Part shown: positions 1-8,363 of the stretch, in pieces
Position numbering within the stretch: position 1 is the stretch's first letter
Layout of the letters: each line of letters begins with the position of its first letter
Origin: an uncultured Oscillospiraceae bacterium
GTDB lineage: Bacteria > Bacillota > Clostridia > Oscillospirales > Acutalibacteraceae
Assembly (NCBI GenBank): GCA_900554525.1
Contig: USHL01000014.1
Location: 1-14,301, forward strand
Length of the DNA: 14,301 nucleotides
Direction of reading: 5' to 3'
Program-made: the position numbers and the translations under genes
Notes under the pieces: model-generated
Database searches by the model: none
Told to the model about the DNA's origin: nothing
What the model saw: the letters and a program-made list of their open reading frames with translations, nothing else

Positions 1-14
1 CGGCGCGGCTTTTA

Positions 15-989
15 TTATCCTACAAGCCCGGTGCGTTCAGTGCCCTGAATAAAAGCCTTCTGGCAAAAAGCAAATATTACAAGTATCGGCGCAATAGCGA
101 GCAGCGAGCCCACACTGCACAGCAGTCTGGTATATGAATTGGAGACCAAATTCCAGCCGCCGAGGAAGGAAGATATCGTAACGTTAAGACCGTCGTTTAT
201 CTGTGCCAGCGTATTGAGAGAATCGGCAAACATATTGGTATAGTATGTATCGTTCCACTGCCAGACGAAAGCAAGTATAAAACATACCAGCACGGTAGGA
301 ATGGCATTCGGAAGCATTATCTGCCAGAAGGTACGCCAGGTCTTTGCCCCGTCGACCTTTGCGGCTTCCTCTATCTCTTTAGGCAAAGCCCGGAAGGTCT
401 GGCGCATAATAAAGATATAGAGCCCGCATCGGATACCCATACCGGTAATTCCGAGCAGCAGGAACGACCATATCCCCCCGACAGTATTAATGCCGTGTCC
501 GTCGTTGAAAAGCCCTATTATCCCGAAAATATCAAAATCCTGAAGCTGCTGATAGAGCGATACCATATAGGTCTGCGGCGGTACTATAAGAGTGGCTATA
601 ACCAGGGCGAAAAGAATTCCTCTGCCCTTGAAATTAAATCTGGCGAAGCCGTAAGCCGAAATAGAACAGGTAAAGATGGAAACCACCGCCACGGCAAGGC
701 AAACACCGAGGGTGCGGAACAGCGCCGGCCAGTAATCGATCACTTGAATAACGACCCTCAGATTATCAAGTGTAAAATGCCGCGGCACCCACTTTACCGT
801 CACGTCGTTAAGGTCGGCCTGATCCATAAACACCAGCGCCAGCTTCGCGAGTATCGGATAAAGGATAACATAGCTTATACCTATAAGCAATATAAGCCGG
901 AAAATCGACCACAAAACAGACGGCGTTTTGCGTTTTACCGTCTCGGCGTCAAACCTCGGACGGTCAAATTTTAAACTGATACTTTTCAT
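15..989 (-). CDS. Carbohydrate ABC transporter permease, MalG-like (pair 2)
   Basis: This 324-residue permease completes the second pair. The longer-than-usual polar N-terminus (about 28 residues) precedes about six membrane segments. The EAA loop lies at residues 207-233, reading EEAAKVDGAKTW followed by LPNAIP. The C-terminus carries the usual short tail after the last membrane segment, ending GLVG. The start is supported by GTGGAG about 7 nt upstream of the ATG at 989; the gap to the previous gene is 24 bp. The stop lies only 14 bases from the window edge. The GC-rich bases beyond it might begin a terminator, but too little is visible. No ATPase gene follows within the window. Confidence 0.92.
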   Translation of the reverse strand: MKSISLKFDRPRFDAETVKRKTPSVLWSIFRLILLIGISYVILYPILAKLALVFMDQADLNDVTVKWVPRHFTLDNLRVVIQVIDYWPALFRTLGVCLAVAVVSIFTCSISAYGFARFNFKGRGILFALVIATLIVPPQTYMVSLYQQLQDFDIFGIIGLFNDGHGINTVGGIWSFLLLGITGMGIRCGLYIFIMRQTFRALPKEIEEAAKVDGAKTWRTFWQIMLPNAIPTVLVCFILAFVWQWNDTYYTNMFADSLNTLAQINDGLNVTISSFLGGWNLVSNSYTRLLCSVGSLLAIAPILVIFAFCQKAFIQGTERTGLVG

Positions 990-1013
990 ATCTTAACTCC
1001 ACGTCCTTTACGG

Positions 1014-1919
1014 TCAGTCGTCATAATAGAATACAAATCTCGACACAATAAACGCCACCACGGCGACTATGACCGTGACTATAGCGAAATAGATCAGCGC
1101 CATAGCCGACGCCAGCGAATAGTTCTGGTCGGTGAAGGCGGTGGACTGCAGCAGCTCCATAAGCCCGTTGCTGCTCGAAGTAAAGGAATCTATAATCGTA
1201 TATATAAAGCTTGTAAGGATAAGCGGGCTGACCATCGGGAAGGTTATTTTCCAGAAGTTCTCCCAGGCAGTGCCGCCCTCAACCTTTGCCGCCTCATAAA
1301 GCGCGGGTGAAATGGACTGCATTCCCGTAAGCATTATCAGTATCTGTATCCCCGAAAGGTTGATAACGCTGTACACCATATTGGTGACCTCGGTAATGCC
1401 GTTTGTGATTTTTTCGCTGACGCCGGCCTCAAGCAGATAATTTGCTATCTGTGAGGTAAATGCCTCGGCAGATACATCAAAGGTATCTTTATAAGAAGAC
1501 ATACCGTTCATCTGAGACTCAAGCGCATTTGTCTGCCCGGAGGTCATCATAATTATGACCGGTATAAAAAGCACTACACGGAAAAAAGTGCGGCCGCGGA
1601 ATTTCTGATTGAGAACCGACGCCATAAAGAAGCTGAATATCATTACCAGCGGCGTAGTGAGAAGCATGCTGAGCACGGAGCTTGTCGCTGTCTCGCGGAA
1701 ATCGTTGCTTACAAACAGCGCTTCTTTAAAATATCCGAATCCCGAAAAAGCCATTTTCCGCCCGTCGGGCGACACCGAAACATCGCTCACCGACATACGC
1801 ACCGAATCTATCATCGGTATTATAAAAAACATAAGCAGTCCGAACATAAGCGGCAGCAGGAATAAATAGCCTTTAAGCGCTTCCTTTTCACGGAGCCTGC
1901 TCGCTGTTTTAGCTTTCAT
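1014..1919 (-). CDS. Sugar ABC transporter permease, MalF-like (pair 2)
   Basis: This 301-residue protein is the MalF-type subunit of a second permease pair. It has a basic N-terminus and about six hydrophobic segments. The EAA loop lies at residues 206-234, with YEAAKVEGG and PMVSPLI. A polar stretch of roughly 50 residues (about 129-180) lies between two membrane segments, where the pair 1 MalF-like protein has only about 30; it probably forms an extracytoplasmic loop. The ATG at 1919 has AAAGGCGG about 8 nt upstream; an out-of-frame ATG at 1923 leads to only a four-codon frame. No solute-binding gene stands directly next to this pair, so the partner may be the large binding protein at the operon start, or the DUF5696 protein. 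Confidence 0.9.
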   Translation of the reverse strand: MKAKTASRLREKEALKGYLFLLPLMFGLLMFFIIPMIDSVRMSVSDVSVSPDGRKMAFSGFGYFKEALFVSNDFRETATSSVLSMLLTTPLVMIFSFFMASVLNQKFRGRTFFRVVLFIPVIIMMTSGQTNALESQMNGMSSYKDTFDVSAEAFTSQIANYLLEAGVSEKITNGITEVTNMVYSVINLSGIQILIMLTGMQSISPALYEAAKVEGGTAWENFWKITFPMVSPLILTSFIYTIIDSFTSSSNGLMELLQSTAFTDQNYSLASAMALIYFAIVTVIVAVVAFIVSRFVFYYDD

Positions 1920-1936
1920 TCATTTTACCGCCTTTC

Positions 1937-4462
1937 TTACTGTGCAGCCTTAAAGCCCATTGCCGGAACGGATACGCCTCCGGCCGAAAGCTCGCTGTCG
2001 GTATAATTCACATAAACGGTTATCCCGTTGTCGTAGGCCGTAGCCTTAAGCCCGTTCTCCAGTACGGAATGAGAAATTATCTTGGCTCCGCGAAGCTTTT
2101 CATACAGCTCTGCATAAAGACTGTAATACTCTTTTGCGTCTTCAATTGAACGGTCATAAAGCCGGTTATAATATTTTTCGTCAAGAGAAACGACATCCTC
2201 GGCAGTGCGTTCAATCCAGGAAAACTGAAGTCCTGCGCCTATTTCCACCGCATTGAGGAAAGCGGTCCGCGACACCGGCTCCTCATTTATCGCCGATACG
2301 CAGTAGGGTATATAACCCCTTACGACCATAGCGTAGAAAGGCACCGAGCCGTCCTCTATAAAATAGCCGCTGCTCTTTGTCGGAACATCCCATATCCTTG
2401 TAAGATAAGGAAACGAATAAAGTCCCGCACGGTCGCTTTCAAGCTTTATTCCCGCTTCGGTCACCGACTGCATATATTTCTCTATTGCACTGCGTGTCTG
2501 GGCGCGGTCGCTTGTATGCTTAGAGTCGAAATCGCTGTTGACCTCATAGGCAATATCTTCGATTATCAGCGTATCGACTCCGTTATTCTCCGCGGATTTT
2601 ACAAGCTTTTCTCCAAGCTCCGGCAAAAGGGAGGGAGAAAGCAGCACGCTGTATGAGCCGGTATCGACATAGCGGCTTATCGGGTCAAAGGAATACTGTT
2701 TTGCAATGCTGCGGTTGAGCAGCTTCACCGTGCTGTTCTTCTTAGCCGAAGCCACACGCAGCACGTCAAGCCCTATGCCCAGACTGCCGGATGCCTCCGC
2801 AAGCCGGGAATAACCTTTTTCGCCCCCGAGCCCCGATTCAAATTTTATCCTGTCGCTGTATTTTTGGTTTCTGCCGCCGTTGACAGCATTAGTAAAACGC
2901 ACCTGCGGACTGTCGGCGCCGAGCTGATCCAATATGGCGCGCGCCTCTTCAAAGGTCGTAAGCTGTGCAAGAGAATTATATGAAAAGCCGAGCAGCTTTT
3001 TCTTGACCTGCGCCGTGCCGGTGAATTCGATATTCATAGCGCTCGAATTGTCCTCAACCGGTTTTAATACGCCGTTTTCCTCAAGGTAGCCGCGGTATAT
3101 GCCCGCGAAACGACTGTAATCGGCATAGCCGTCGCAGAATATGTATTCAATACTGAACGGTTCAGAAAAAAAGTCCTCCGAAGTCATCAGCACCTGACCG
3201 TCGCTTGAAGAGGTGACCGTCACAAGATCGGTTGCCGCCGAATCAAACGAAGCATAAACGGTGTTGAAAATATTATTCTTCCCCGAAACCGAGGCATTCA
3301 CCGACGCACATTCGGCGCCTGAGGCTATAACTCCCATAAAGCCCGCGTCGGCGGCTGAAAGCGCAAAGACCGGCAACGCGGAAATTTCCTCTTTACCGCC
3401 GGTCTCGGTGACCGTCTGCGTTCTGTCCTCGCCGTAAATCGGCTTAGAATAAGCGCTCGCATCAGTTTTGCCGTTGTTAAAGTTTATGACTGCGCCGCTG
3501 CCGTCCGGCACCAGCATATATCCGGTGTCCTGCCGTCCGGTGCAGCCGAAAAACGGCAAAAGGGAAATATTGGTCGGCTTTACGGTATTATAAGTGATTT
3601 TATCCGTGTCTATGCTCGCGGTAAAGCCTGTATCGGTAAGTGTATAATCAACGGTCACAGAAAACAGCACCGGAGGAGTATAGGTGTTTTCCACCTCATT
3701 TTCCTGACAGTCGCGCTCAAGGTCTTCAAGAGTGTAGCCTATTCTTTCAAAAGCGGCATAAATCTCCTCGCCGACATAATCAGGGAAGCTGCCCCGCGCA
3801 TAAATATCATGCTTTGCGAGCACCGGGAAAGTGACTACTACGGTATCATAAAGACCTTTATCCATTTTGGATTTCTCATAGAGCGAATAACGGGAAAGCA
3901 CCAGTTCACGGTCCTCTTCGCTCATTTTCGGCAGCAGCTCTTTTTCCATACGCTCCTTGGAGATAACCGTCGGGAGCATATCATTGGTATACTCCTGCTT
4001 GCCGAAATCATAGGTCACCGAAAGAGTATCCCCCTCGGTCACAGCCTCCGGCGGCTGATTAGCTACCGAATCATCATAGCTTGTCATTGTATTTGGTTTC
4101 TGCTCAAGGTAATATTCAAGCGCAATCTGGCTTTTTATTCTGCTGCGCTCCTGCTCCTCCGCAAGCTCTTCGGTGTTTTCGCCCTGCGGATTGGAATACC
4201 AAAGCCTGCCTTCCGGCGTTTCAAGCGCTATCTCGCCGTTTTCGCCCTTATAGTAAAGGGAGTACCCTCCCTTGGTCAGCACCTTTTCAAAGTCGGATGA
4301 GACGCCGACGCTTACGCCCGATACTCCGGCAGCGGCACTGTCTGCCGCACTGCCTGTTTCAGAGCTCACGGACGGAACCGCTCCGCCCGGCAGTGAACCT
4401 GCCGCAGCCGTCATGACCGCAGCCGCGGCAATACAAAATACCTTTTTAAATGTATTTTTCAT
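1937..4462 (-). CDS. Secreted DUF5696-family protein, glycosidase-like fold suspected
   Basis: The 841-residue product has a signal peptide (about 1-22) without a lipobox, then a Ser/Ala/Gly-rich linker to about 55. A beta-rich N-terminal part follows (about 60-440, with YSLYYKGENGEIALETPEG near the start and GYMLVPDGSGAVINF near 314-327), resembling the beta-sandwich that precedes some glycosidase barrels. The region from about 445 to 795 alternates strands and helices as a TIM barrel would. It holds GVDTLIIEDIAYEVNSDF (628-645), with acidic residues 635-636 at a strand end, and VPFYAMVVRGYIPY (707-720). A final beta segment (about 803-841) contains ITVYVNYTD and VPAMGF. I recognise the overall pattern as DUF5696 from memory of the family; no function is established that I know of. 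The barrel and any catalytic role are inference. It sits between the Yip1-like gene and the second permease pair, probably acting outside the cell. Confidence 0.7.
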   Translation of the reverse strand: MKNTFKKVFCIAAAAVMTAAAGSLPGGAVPSVSSETGSAADSAAAGVSGVSVGVSSDFEKVLTKGGYSLYYKGENGEIALETPEGRLWYSNPQGENTEELAEEQERSRIKSQIALEYYLEQKPNTMTSYDDSVANQPPEAVTEGDTLSVTYDFGKQEYTNDMLPTVISKERMEKELLPKMSEEDRELVLSRYSLYEKSKMDKGLYDTVVVTFPVLAKHDIYARGSFPDYVGEEIYAAFERIGYTLEDLERDCQENEVENTYTPPVLFSVTVDYTLTDTGFTASIDTDKITYNTVKPTNISLLPFFGCTGRQDTGYMLVPDGSGAVINFNNGKTDASAYSKPIYGEDRTQTVTETGGKEEISALPVFALSAADAGFMGVIASGAECASVNASVSGKNNIFNTVYASFDSAATDLVTVTSSSDGQVLMTSEDFFSEPFSIEYIFCDGYADYSRFAGIYRGYLEENGVLKPVEDNSSAMNIEFTGTAQVKKKLLGFSYNSLAQLTTFEEARAILDQLGADSPQVRFTNAVNGGRNQKYSDRIKFESGLGGEKGYSRLAEASGSLGIGLDVLRVASAKKNSTVKLLNRSIAKQYSFDPISRYVDTGSYSVLLSPSLLPELGEKLVKSAENNGVDTLIIEDIAYEVNSDFDSKHTSDRAQTRSAIEKYMQSVTEAGIKLESDRAGLYSFPYLTRIWDVPTKSSGYFIEDGSVPFYAMVVRGYIPYCVSAINEEPVSRTAFLNAVEIGAGLQFSWIERTAEDVVSLDEKYYNRLYDRSIEDAKEYYSLYAELYEKLRGAKIISHSVLENGLKATAYDNGITVYVNYTDSELSAGGVSVPAMGFKAAQ

Positions 4463-4467
4463 TTCGG

Positions 4468-4474
4468 CCTCCTT
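4468..4474 (-). promoter_or_regulatory. Ribosome binding site that sets the DUF5696 gene start
   Basis: AAGGAGG ends 5 nt before the ATG at 4462. It overlaps the TAA stop of the Yip1-like gene. The site lies downstream of the first possible ATG at 4501, which would add 13 residues in front of an otherwise normal signal peptide, so the start at 4462 is preferred. Confidence 0.8.
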
Positions 4475-5096
4475 ATAAACGGAACTGGATTTCTTTGACA
4501 ACCGATATTACAAAAATATATACCTGCTGAACGAGATTTCCGAACAGCACCAAAAGCACTACAATTATGAACATAATAAATATGGTCACTACAAAGGTGA
4601 CAATGCTTTTTGTCATAGTATAATCATGGGTAGAGAGATTGCCTGCAAGCAGAAGGAATATCATCCATGCAATCGAAATGACGCTGAAAAAGTTATAAAA
4701 CGCTGCTTCTTCAACGGTTATGATATTGCTGATTACCGTCAGCGGAAGATTAACCAAAGTCACCGGCAGGGTAGCATAGCAGACCGCGATATAAACCTCA
4801 CTGAATTTGCCTTTGCCGTCAAACAGGGTGGTAAGCGCCCAGTTGGCCACGCAGTAAAGCAGGGCAATGAAAATTACCGCGCCGAGCATCAGCCATACCG
4901 AAAGATATTCGGCGGTAAAGCCCGAAAGCAGATATCCGGTGGAATAAACACGTATTATAAGCGTTATAATGAACAGCGCGAAGAGTATCGTAGCAGATTT
5001 AACGGTGCCTTTTTTTTCTGATTTAAGCACCCAAAAGCCGTCAAACGGGTGCGAAAGAATATAAAACGAATATTTAAGACTGTCGGATAAACGCAT
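4473..5096 (-). CDS. Yip1-family integral membrane protein
   Basis: The 207-residue product is almost entirely hydrophobic, with about five membrane segments (near 34-53, 63-90, 104-125, 132-152 and 164-190). The N-terminal stretch before the first segment holds HPFDGFWVLKSEKKG, a recurring feature of bacterial Yip1-domain proteins, and a Y-A-x-x-P-like motif (CYATLP) sits in the third segment. Yip1 proteins are named for a eukaryotic vesicle-traffic factor, but bacterial members have no settled role. The start at 5096 is supported by AAGGAGG (5106-5112), which overlaps the stop of the NHL gene. Placement between the anchored propeller and the DUF5696 protein suggests it works with them in the membrane; this is inference. 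Confidence 0.8.
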   Translation of the reverse strand: MRLSDSLKYSFYILSHPFDGFWVLKSEKKGTVKSATILFALFIITLIIRVYSTGYLLSGFTAEYLSVWLMLGAVIFIALLYCVANWALTTLFDGKGKFSEVYIAVCYATLPVTLVNLPLTVISNIITVEEAAFYNFFSVISIAWMIFLLLAGNLSTHDYTMTKSIVTFVVTIFIMFIIVVLLVLFGNLVQQVYIFVISVVKEIQFRL

Positions 5097-5105
5097 TTCC
5101 GCACC

Positions 5106-5112
5106 CCTCCTT
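5106..5112 (-). promoter_or_regulatory. Ribosome binding site of the Yip1-like gene
   Basis: A full AAGGAGG lies 9 nt before the ATG at 5096, and its first two bases are shared with the TAA stop of the NHL gene. This arrangement suggests coupled translation. Confidence 0.75.
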
Positions 5113-6559
5113 ACATTTTTCCGGCTCTGCGTCTGCGGCGCAGCATTACAATCAGGACTGTCGCCGCAAATATTATCACAAGACCGCCCACTATCCAGTA
5201 GATATTATCATATATCAGCTGGGTGCGGTATTCGGCAAGCGCCCTTGAATACTGCGCGGTATTGTTTGATTCCTTGAACTGCTGCATAGCTTTTTTATAC
5301 TCGCCGTTTGCAAGATAAACCTTTCCGACCTCGCTCTTGGCAAGCTCGAAATTATTATTCATGCTCAGCACTTCTTCCCAATAGCCGTAAGCCGCGTCGT
5401 AGTCAAGCTCATTCTGTGCGGCAAGCCCCTTGTGAATGGCGTCGGCATATTCGGTAGGTTCGAATACCGTAACAGAACCAAGCTGAGAATCGAGCACCGC
5501 CATACGGTCTCCCGATATCCAGGTCAGTGCAACCGGCTGTGCAAAGCCTCCGAGCTGTGCGGAAGAATCGCCGAAGGTATAAAGCAGATATCCGTCATTA
5601 TTGTAGCAGAATATTTTTTTGCGGGTATAATCAAGACAGGCATATATTTTATAGTTTCCGCAGGAAACGTCGCTGAAGCTGCTCGCACCCTTAAGAGTAC
5701 CCTCGTAGTAGGTACGCTGGTCTCCGGTTATCGAAACATTTGAAAGGTCACGGATAACGTCGGCGCCGCCGGGATTCAGCCTTTTGACCATACGGTTGTC
5801 CTTGGGAGTATACATCGTGCAGTAATAAAAACCCTCCGCATCAAGGTCAATGCTCGAATGATCCTGCGGAACGAACTGCACCTGAGTCTTGCGCTGTTCC
5901 TTAGTTGCAAAGCGCTGCCAGAAAATATCCCAGGCCGAAGCTTCTACATTGCTGCTCCCGATAAAACCGATGAATTCACTGTCCCAGTTAATGTTTATGA
6001 TGCCTTCATAGGTTCCGTCGCCCACTACATAAAGCAGGCGTTCGGAGTCAACCGCAAGCTTAATCGGTTTGAATATAAAATCCTCGCCCAGCATTTCCGA
6101 TTCGGGCGCCCCCACGATTTTCACCTGCGCGCCGTTATTTTTATCCATTATAAGTATCTGACTGTTTTCGGTATCTGCAACATAAATGTAGGCGTCGTCG
6201 ACAAAAATTCCCTCCGCTTTGTTCAGAGTGCCGTTTTTGCCGCCGTCGTAGCAAACAAAAACTTTATCGGCGGTAAGATCCTCGTTCAGCACTACCACGC
6301 GGTTATTGCCGGTATCAAGAATGTACACCTTTCCGTCCGGACCGCAGTCAATATCAGCCGGCGCGGAAAGCTTGCCGACCCCGAGGTCGCTGCCGTATAT
6401 TACCCGATCGGGCACATAGGCCTGAGGTCCCGGCACAACGCTCTTGTCGGTTTCGCTGTAAGTATAATTTTCATATGGGATTATACTGTCCGCGGCGGCA
6501 GGCAAACACAGCATCACAGCCGCCGAGGCAAGCGCAAGCACGGTTTTCAATAATTTCAT
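5111..6559 (-). CDS. Membrane-anchored NHL beta-propeller protein with TPR-like helices
   Basis: The 482-residue product starts with a signal peptide (residues 1-23, cleavage likely after AAA). An NHL-type beta-propeller spans about 50-366, with repeats such as PADIDCGPDGKVYILDTGNNRVVVL, IYVADTENSQILIMD and MAVLDSQLGSVTVF. Helices resembling TPR units (about 369-445) follow, including YDAAYGYWEEVLSM and GEYKKAMQQFKE. One membrane segment (about 452-473) and a basic RRRRR stop-transfer tail end the protein. Propeller and helices should therefore lie outside the cell, tethered to the membrane. NHL propellers bind proteins or ligands and some have lyase-like activity; no catalytic residues are evident. 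The gene sits between the first permease pair and the Yip1-like gene, with AAAGGA 7 nt before its ATG. It may be a scaffold or sensor of the uptake complex, which is inference. Confidence 0.75.
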   Translation of the reverse strand: MKLLKTVLALASAAVMLCLPAAADSIIPYENYTYSETDKSVVPGPQAYVPDRVIYGSDLGVGKLSAPADIDCGPDGKVYILDTGNNRVVVLNEDLTADKVFVCYDGGKNGTLNKAEGIFVDDAYIYVADTENSQILIMDKNNGAQVKIVGAPESEMLGEDFIFKPIKLAVDSERLLYVVGDGTYEGIININWDSEFIGFIGSSNVEASAWDIFWQRFATKEQRKTQVQFVPQDHSSIDLDAEGFYYCTMYTPKDNRMVKRLNPGGADVIRDLSNVSITGDQRTYYEGTLKGASSFSDVSCGNYKIYACLDYTRKKIFCYNNDGYLLYTFGDSSAQLGGFAQPVALTWISGDRMAVLDSQLGSVTVFEPTEYADAIHKGLAAQNELDYDAAYGYWEEVLSMNNNFELAKSEVGKVYLANGEYKKAMQQFKESNNTAQYSRALAEYRTQLIYDNIYWIVGGLVIIFAATVLIVMLRRRRRAGKM

Positions 6560-6563
6560 AAAA

Positions 6564-7421
6564 TTATCCTTTCAGTCCTGAAGAGCTCATAGTGTCGATA
6601 ATATTCGACTGCATGATAAGGAAACAAAAAAGCGGAACTATCAGCATAAAAAGCGAAATCGCGGCGCTGACGCCGGTACGCTCAATGCCTCCCGTAACTA
6701 TCTGAGCCAGCGCCTGAGGCATGGTCTTGAAGGTTTCGGAATATGTATACACGCTCTGTGAGTTCCAGAGATTCTGTATCGAAAGTATTATAAGCGTCAT
6801 CCATGCGGGCTTTAAAAGCGGCATTACTATACGGAAAAAAATTCGCAGCTCGGAAGCGCCGTCGATCCTGCCCGCCTCCATAAGCGCGTCGGGAATGGTG
6901 CTTTCCATAAACTGTTTCATAAGGTAGAGACCCAGCGTGGTGGTAAGCGTAGGTATAAGCATAGCGGCAAAGGTATCAATTATACCTAACTTAGCGAAAA
7001 TTATGTAGTTCGGCACCTGGGTAACAACCGTCGAAAACATAAGGGAAAAGACAATTATCTTGAATATGACCTTGCTGCCCGGAAACGGAATCTTGGAAAG
7101 CGAATAAGCGCAGAGCGAAGCTAAAACAATCTGACCGACTGCTCCTACAACCGTCACCAGTACCGTATTGAAAACATAACGCAGAAACGGCATACTGGTT
7201 TCGCTGAGAAGATTAAAAAGACTTGTGAAGTTGGTCAGGGTCGGATTCTGAACAAAAATAGAGGGCGGAAAACGCAGCAGCTCTTCAATCGGCTTGAAGG
7301 CGTTGTTTACCACATAAAGAAACGGGATGAGCATAAATATGCCCAATACCGCAAGAAAGAGAAACACCAGCAGGTTGCCGCCGATACTGCGGCTGACGCG
7401 GTGCGCTTTTATCTTATGCAT
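6564..7421 (-). CDS. Carbohydrate ABC transporter permease, MalG-like (pair 1)
   Basis: This 285-residue permease is the second half of the first membrane channel. A cytoplasmic basic N-terminus leads into about six membrane segments. The EAA loop lies at residues 179-207, reading LMEAGRIDGAS with a downstream PLLKP; the third Ala of the usual EAA is Gly here. The C-terminus ends in a short Ser/Gly tail with GLKG, typical of MalG-like subunits. Its start has a strong AGGAGG site about 8 nt upstream, right after the stop of the MalF-like gene. Family assignment is firm. Confidence 0.92.
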   Translation of the reverse strand: MHKIKAHRVSRSIGGNLLVFLFLAVLGIFMLIPFLYVVNNAFKPIEELLRFPPSIFVQNPTLTNFTSLFNLLSETSMPFLRYVFNTVLVTVVGAVGQIVLASLCAYSLSKIPFPGSKVIFKIIVFSLMFSTVVTQVPNYIIFAKLGIIDTFAAMLIPTLTTTLGLYLMKQFMESTIPDALMEAGRIDGASELRIFFRIVMPLLKPAWMTLIILSIQNLWNSQSVYTYSETFKTMPQALAQIVTGGIERTGVSAAISLFMLIVPLFCFLIMQSNIIDTMSSSGLKG

Positions 7422-7436
7422 TTTAACACCTCCTAA

Positions 7437-8363
7437 TTATTTGCCGACCCGTCCGATAAAGAGGTTGACCAGCTTGTTGCTGCCTACCATCAGAAGGAAG
7501 AGCACAGTTGCCATAGCGCAGGACATGCCAAGCTCAAAGCGGGTAGTCGAATAGTCCATCATATGTACTACGATTGTATGTGCCGAATAGTTGGGACTCG
7601 GAAAGCCGAAAAGCGTATTGCAGATGGTTCCGATCTCAAACGAACTGGTAATAGTGATAAGCGCCGAAAACATAAGCTGCGGCTTTAAGGCCGGCAGGGT
7701 TATGTACCAAAGCTCCTGAACGCGGTTTTTTATGCCGTCCATCGCGGCCGCCTCATAAAGCGAGGCATCAAGCCCCCTGAAGCCGGCCACAAACGAAAGA
7801 AAACTCGTGCCGAGACTGGTCCACAGCGTTACTATTATGATAACGGGATAAGCGTAATCGGGATTGGCAAGCCACTGTATCGGCTCCCTGATAAGTCCCA
7901 TTCCGGTAAGTATGCTGTTTGCAAACCCATAAGCGTCATTGCTGAAAATTATTGTCCATATTGCACTGACCGCGCCCGAAAGCGAGGGTGCATAAAAAAC
8001 AAATGTCAGCACCGCGCGCAGCTTCGGCGGAAAATCGTTTATCATCCATGCTACAAACAGACAGCCGCAGAAAGAAATCGGCGCGGTAGTAAAGGCAAAA
8101 AGCAGCGTATTCTTAACCGCCGTCATAAAAATATCATCTTTAAGAAAAAGCGAAAGATAATTATCGAGCCCCACAGGCACCGGCGCTTCAATGATATTAT
8201 AGCTTGTAAAGCTGAGCACCATAGCGTAAAGCACCGGTATAACCGTAAAGACAAAGAAAAGAAGCAAAAACGGAAGCGCAAAAAGCAGCGATACCCTGTG
8301 CTTTTTAAGACCCTTTACGAAGCCGCCTCTTTTCCGTACCGATACGGTATCAAGCTTACTCAT
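7437..8363 (-). CDS. Sugar ABC transporter permease, MalF/UgpA-like (pair 1)
   Basis: This is an inner-membrane subunit of a carbohydrate importer of the MalF type. The N-terminus is basic, and about six hydrophobic segments follow. The EAA loop that contacts the ATPase is clear at residues 200-228, with YEAAAMDG and LPALKPQL. I chose the ATG at 8363, which overlaps the end of the solute-binding protein gene by 8 bp, giving 308 residues and likely translational coupling. A TTG one codon upstream is also possible: the site AAAGGAG (8374-8380) is 7 nt from the TTG and 10 nt from the ATG. It pairs with the MalG-like gene directly downstream. Family is sure; substrate is not. Confidence 0.92.
   Translation of the reverse strand: MSKLDTVSVRKRGGFVKGLKKHRVSLLFALPFLLLFFVFTVIPVLYAMVLSFTSYNIIEAPVPVGLDNYLSLFLKDDIFMTAVKNTLLFAFTTAPISFCGCLFVAWMINDFPPKLRAVLTFVFYAPSLSGAVSAIWTIIFSNDAYGFANSILTGMGLIREPIQWLANPDYAYPVIIIVTLWTSLGTSFLSFVAGFRGLDASLYEAAAMDGIKNRVQELWYITLPALKPQLMFSALITITSSFEIGTICNTLFGFPSPNYSAHTIVVHMMDYSTTRFELGMSCAMATVLFLLMVGSNKLVNLFIGRVGK

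Noticed and set aside
1..14. GC-rich bases after the last stop codon as an operon terminator.
   Set aside because: Only 14 bases are visible, so no second stem arm can be seen.
4463..4501. Upstream ATG at 4501 for the DUF5696 gene.
   Set aside because: It would overlap the Yip1-like gene and place 13 extra polar residues before the signal peptide, while the ATG at 4462 has a perfect ribosome binding site.
5858..6553. A 231-codon plus-strand frame antisense to the NHL protein gene.
   Set aside because: Same reason: it overlaps a well-supported gene throughout and shows no domain pattern of its own.
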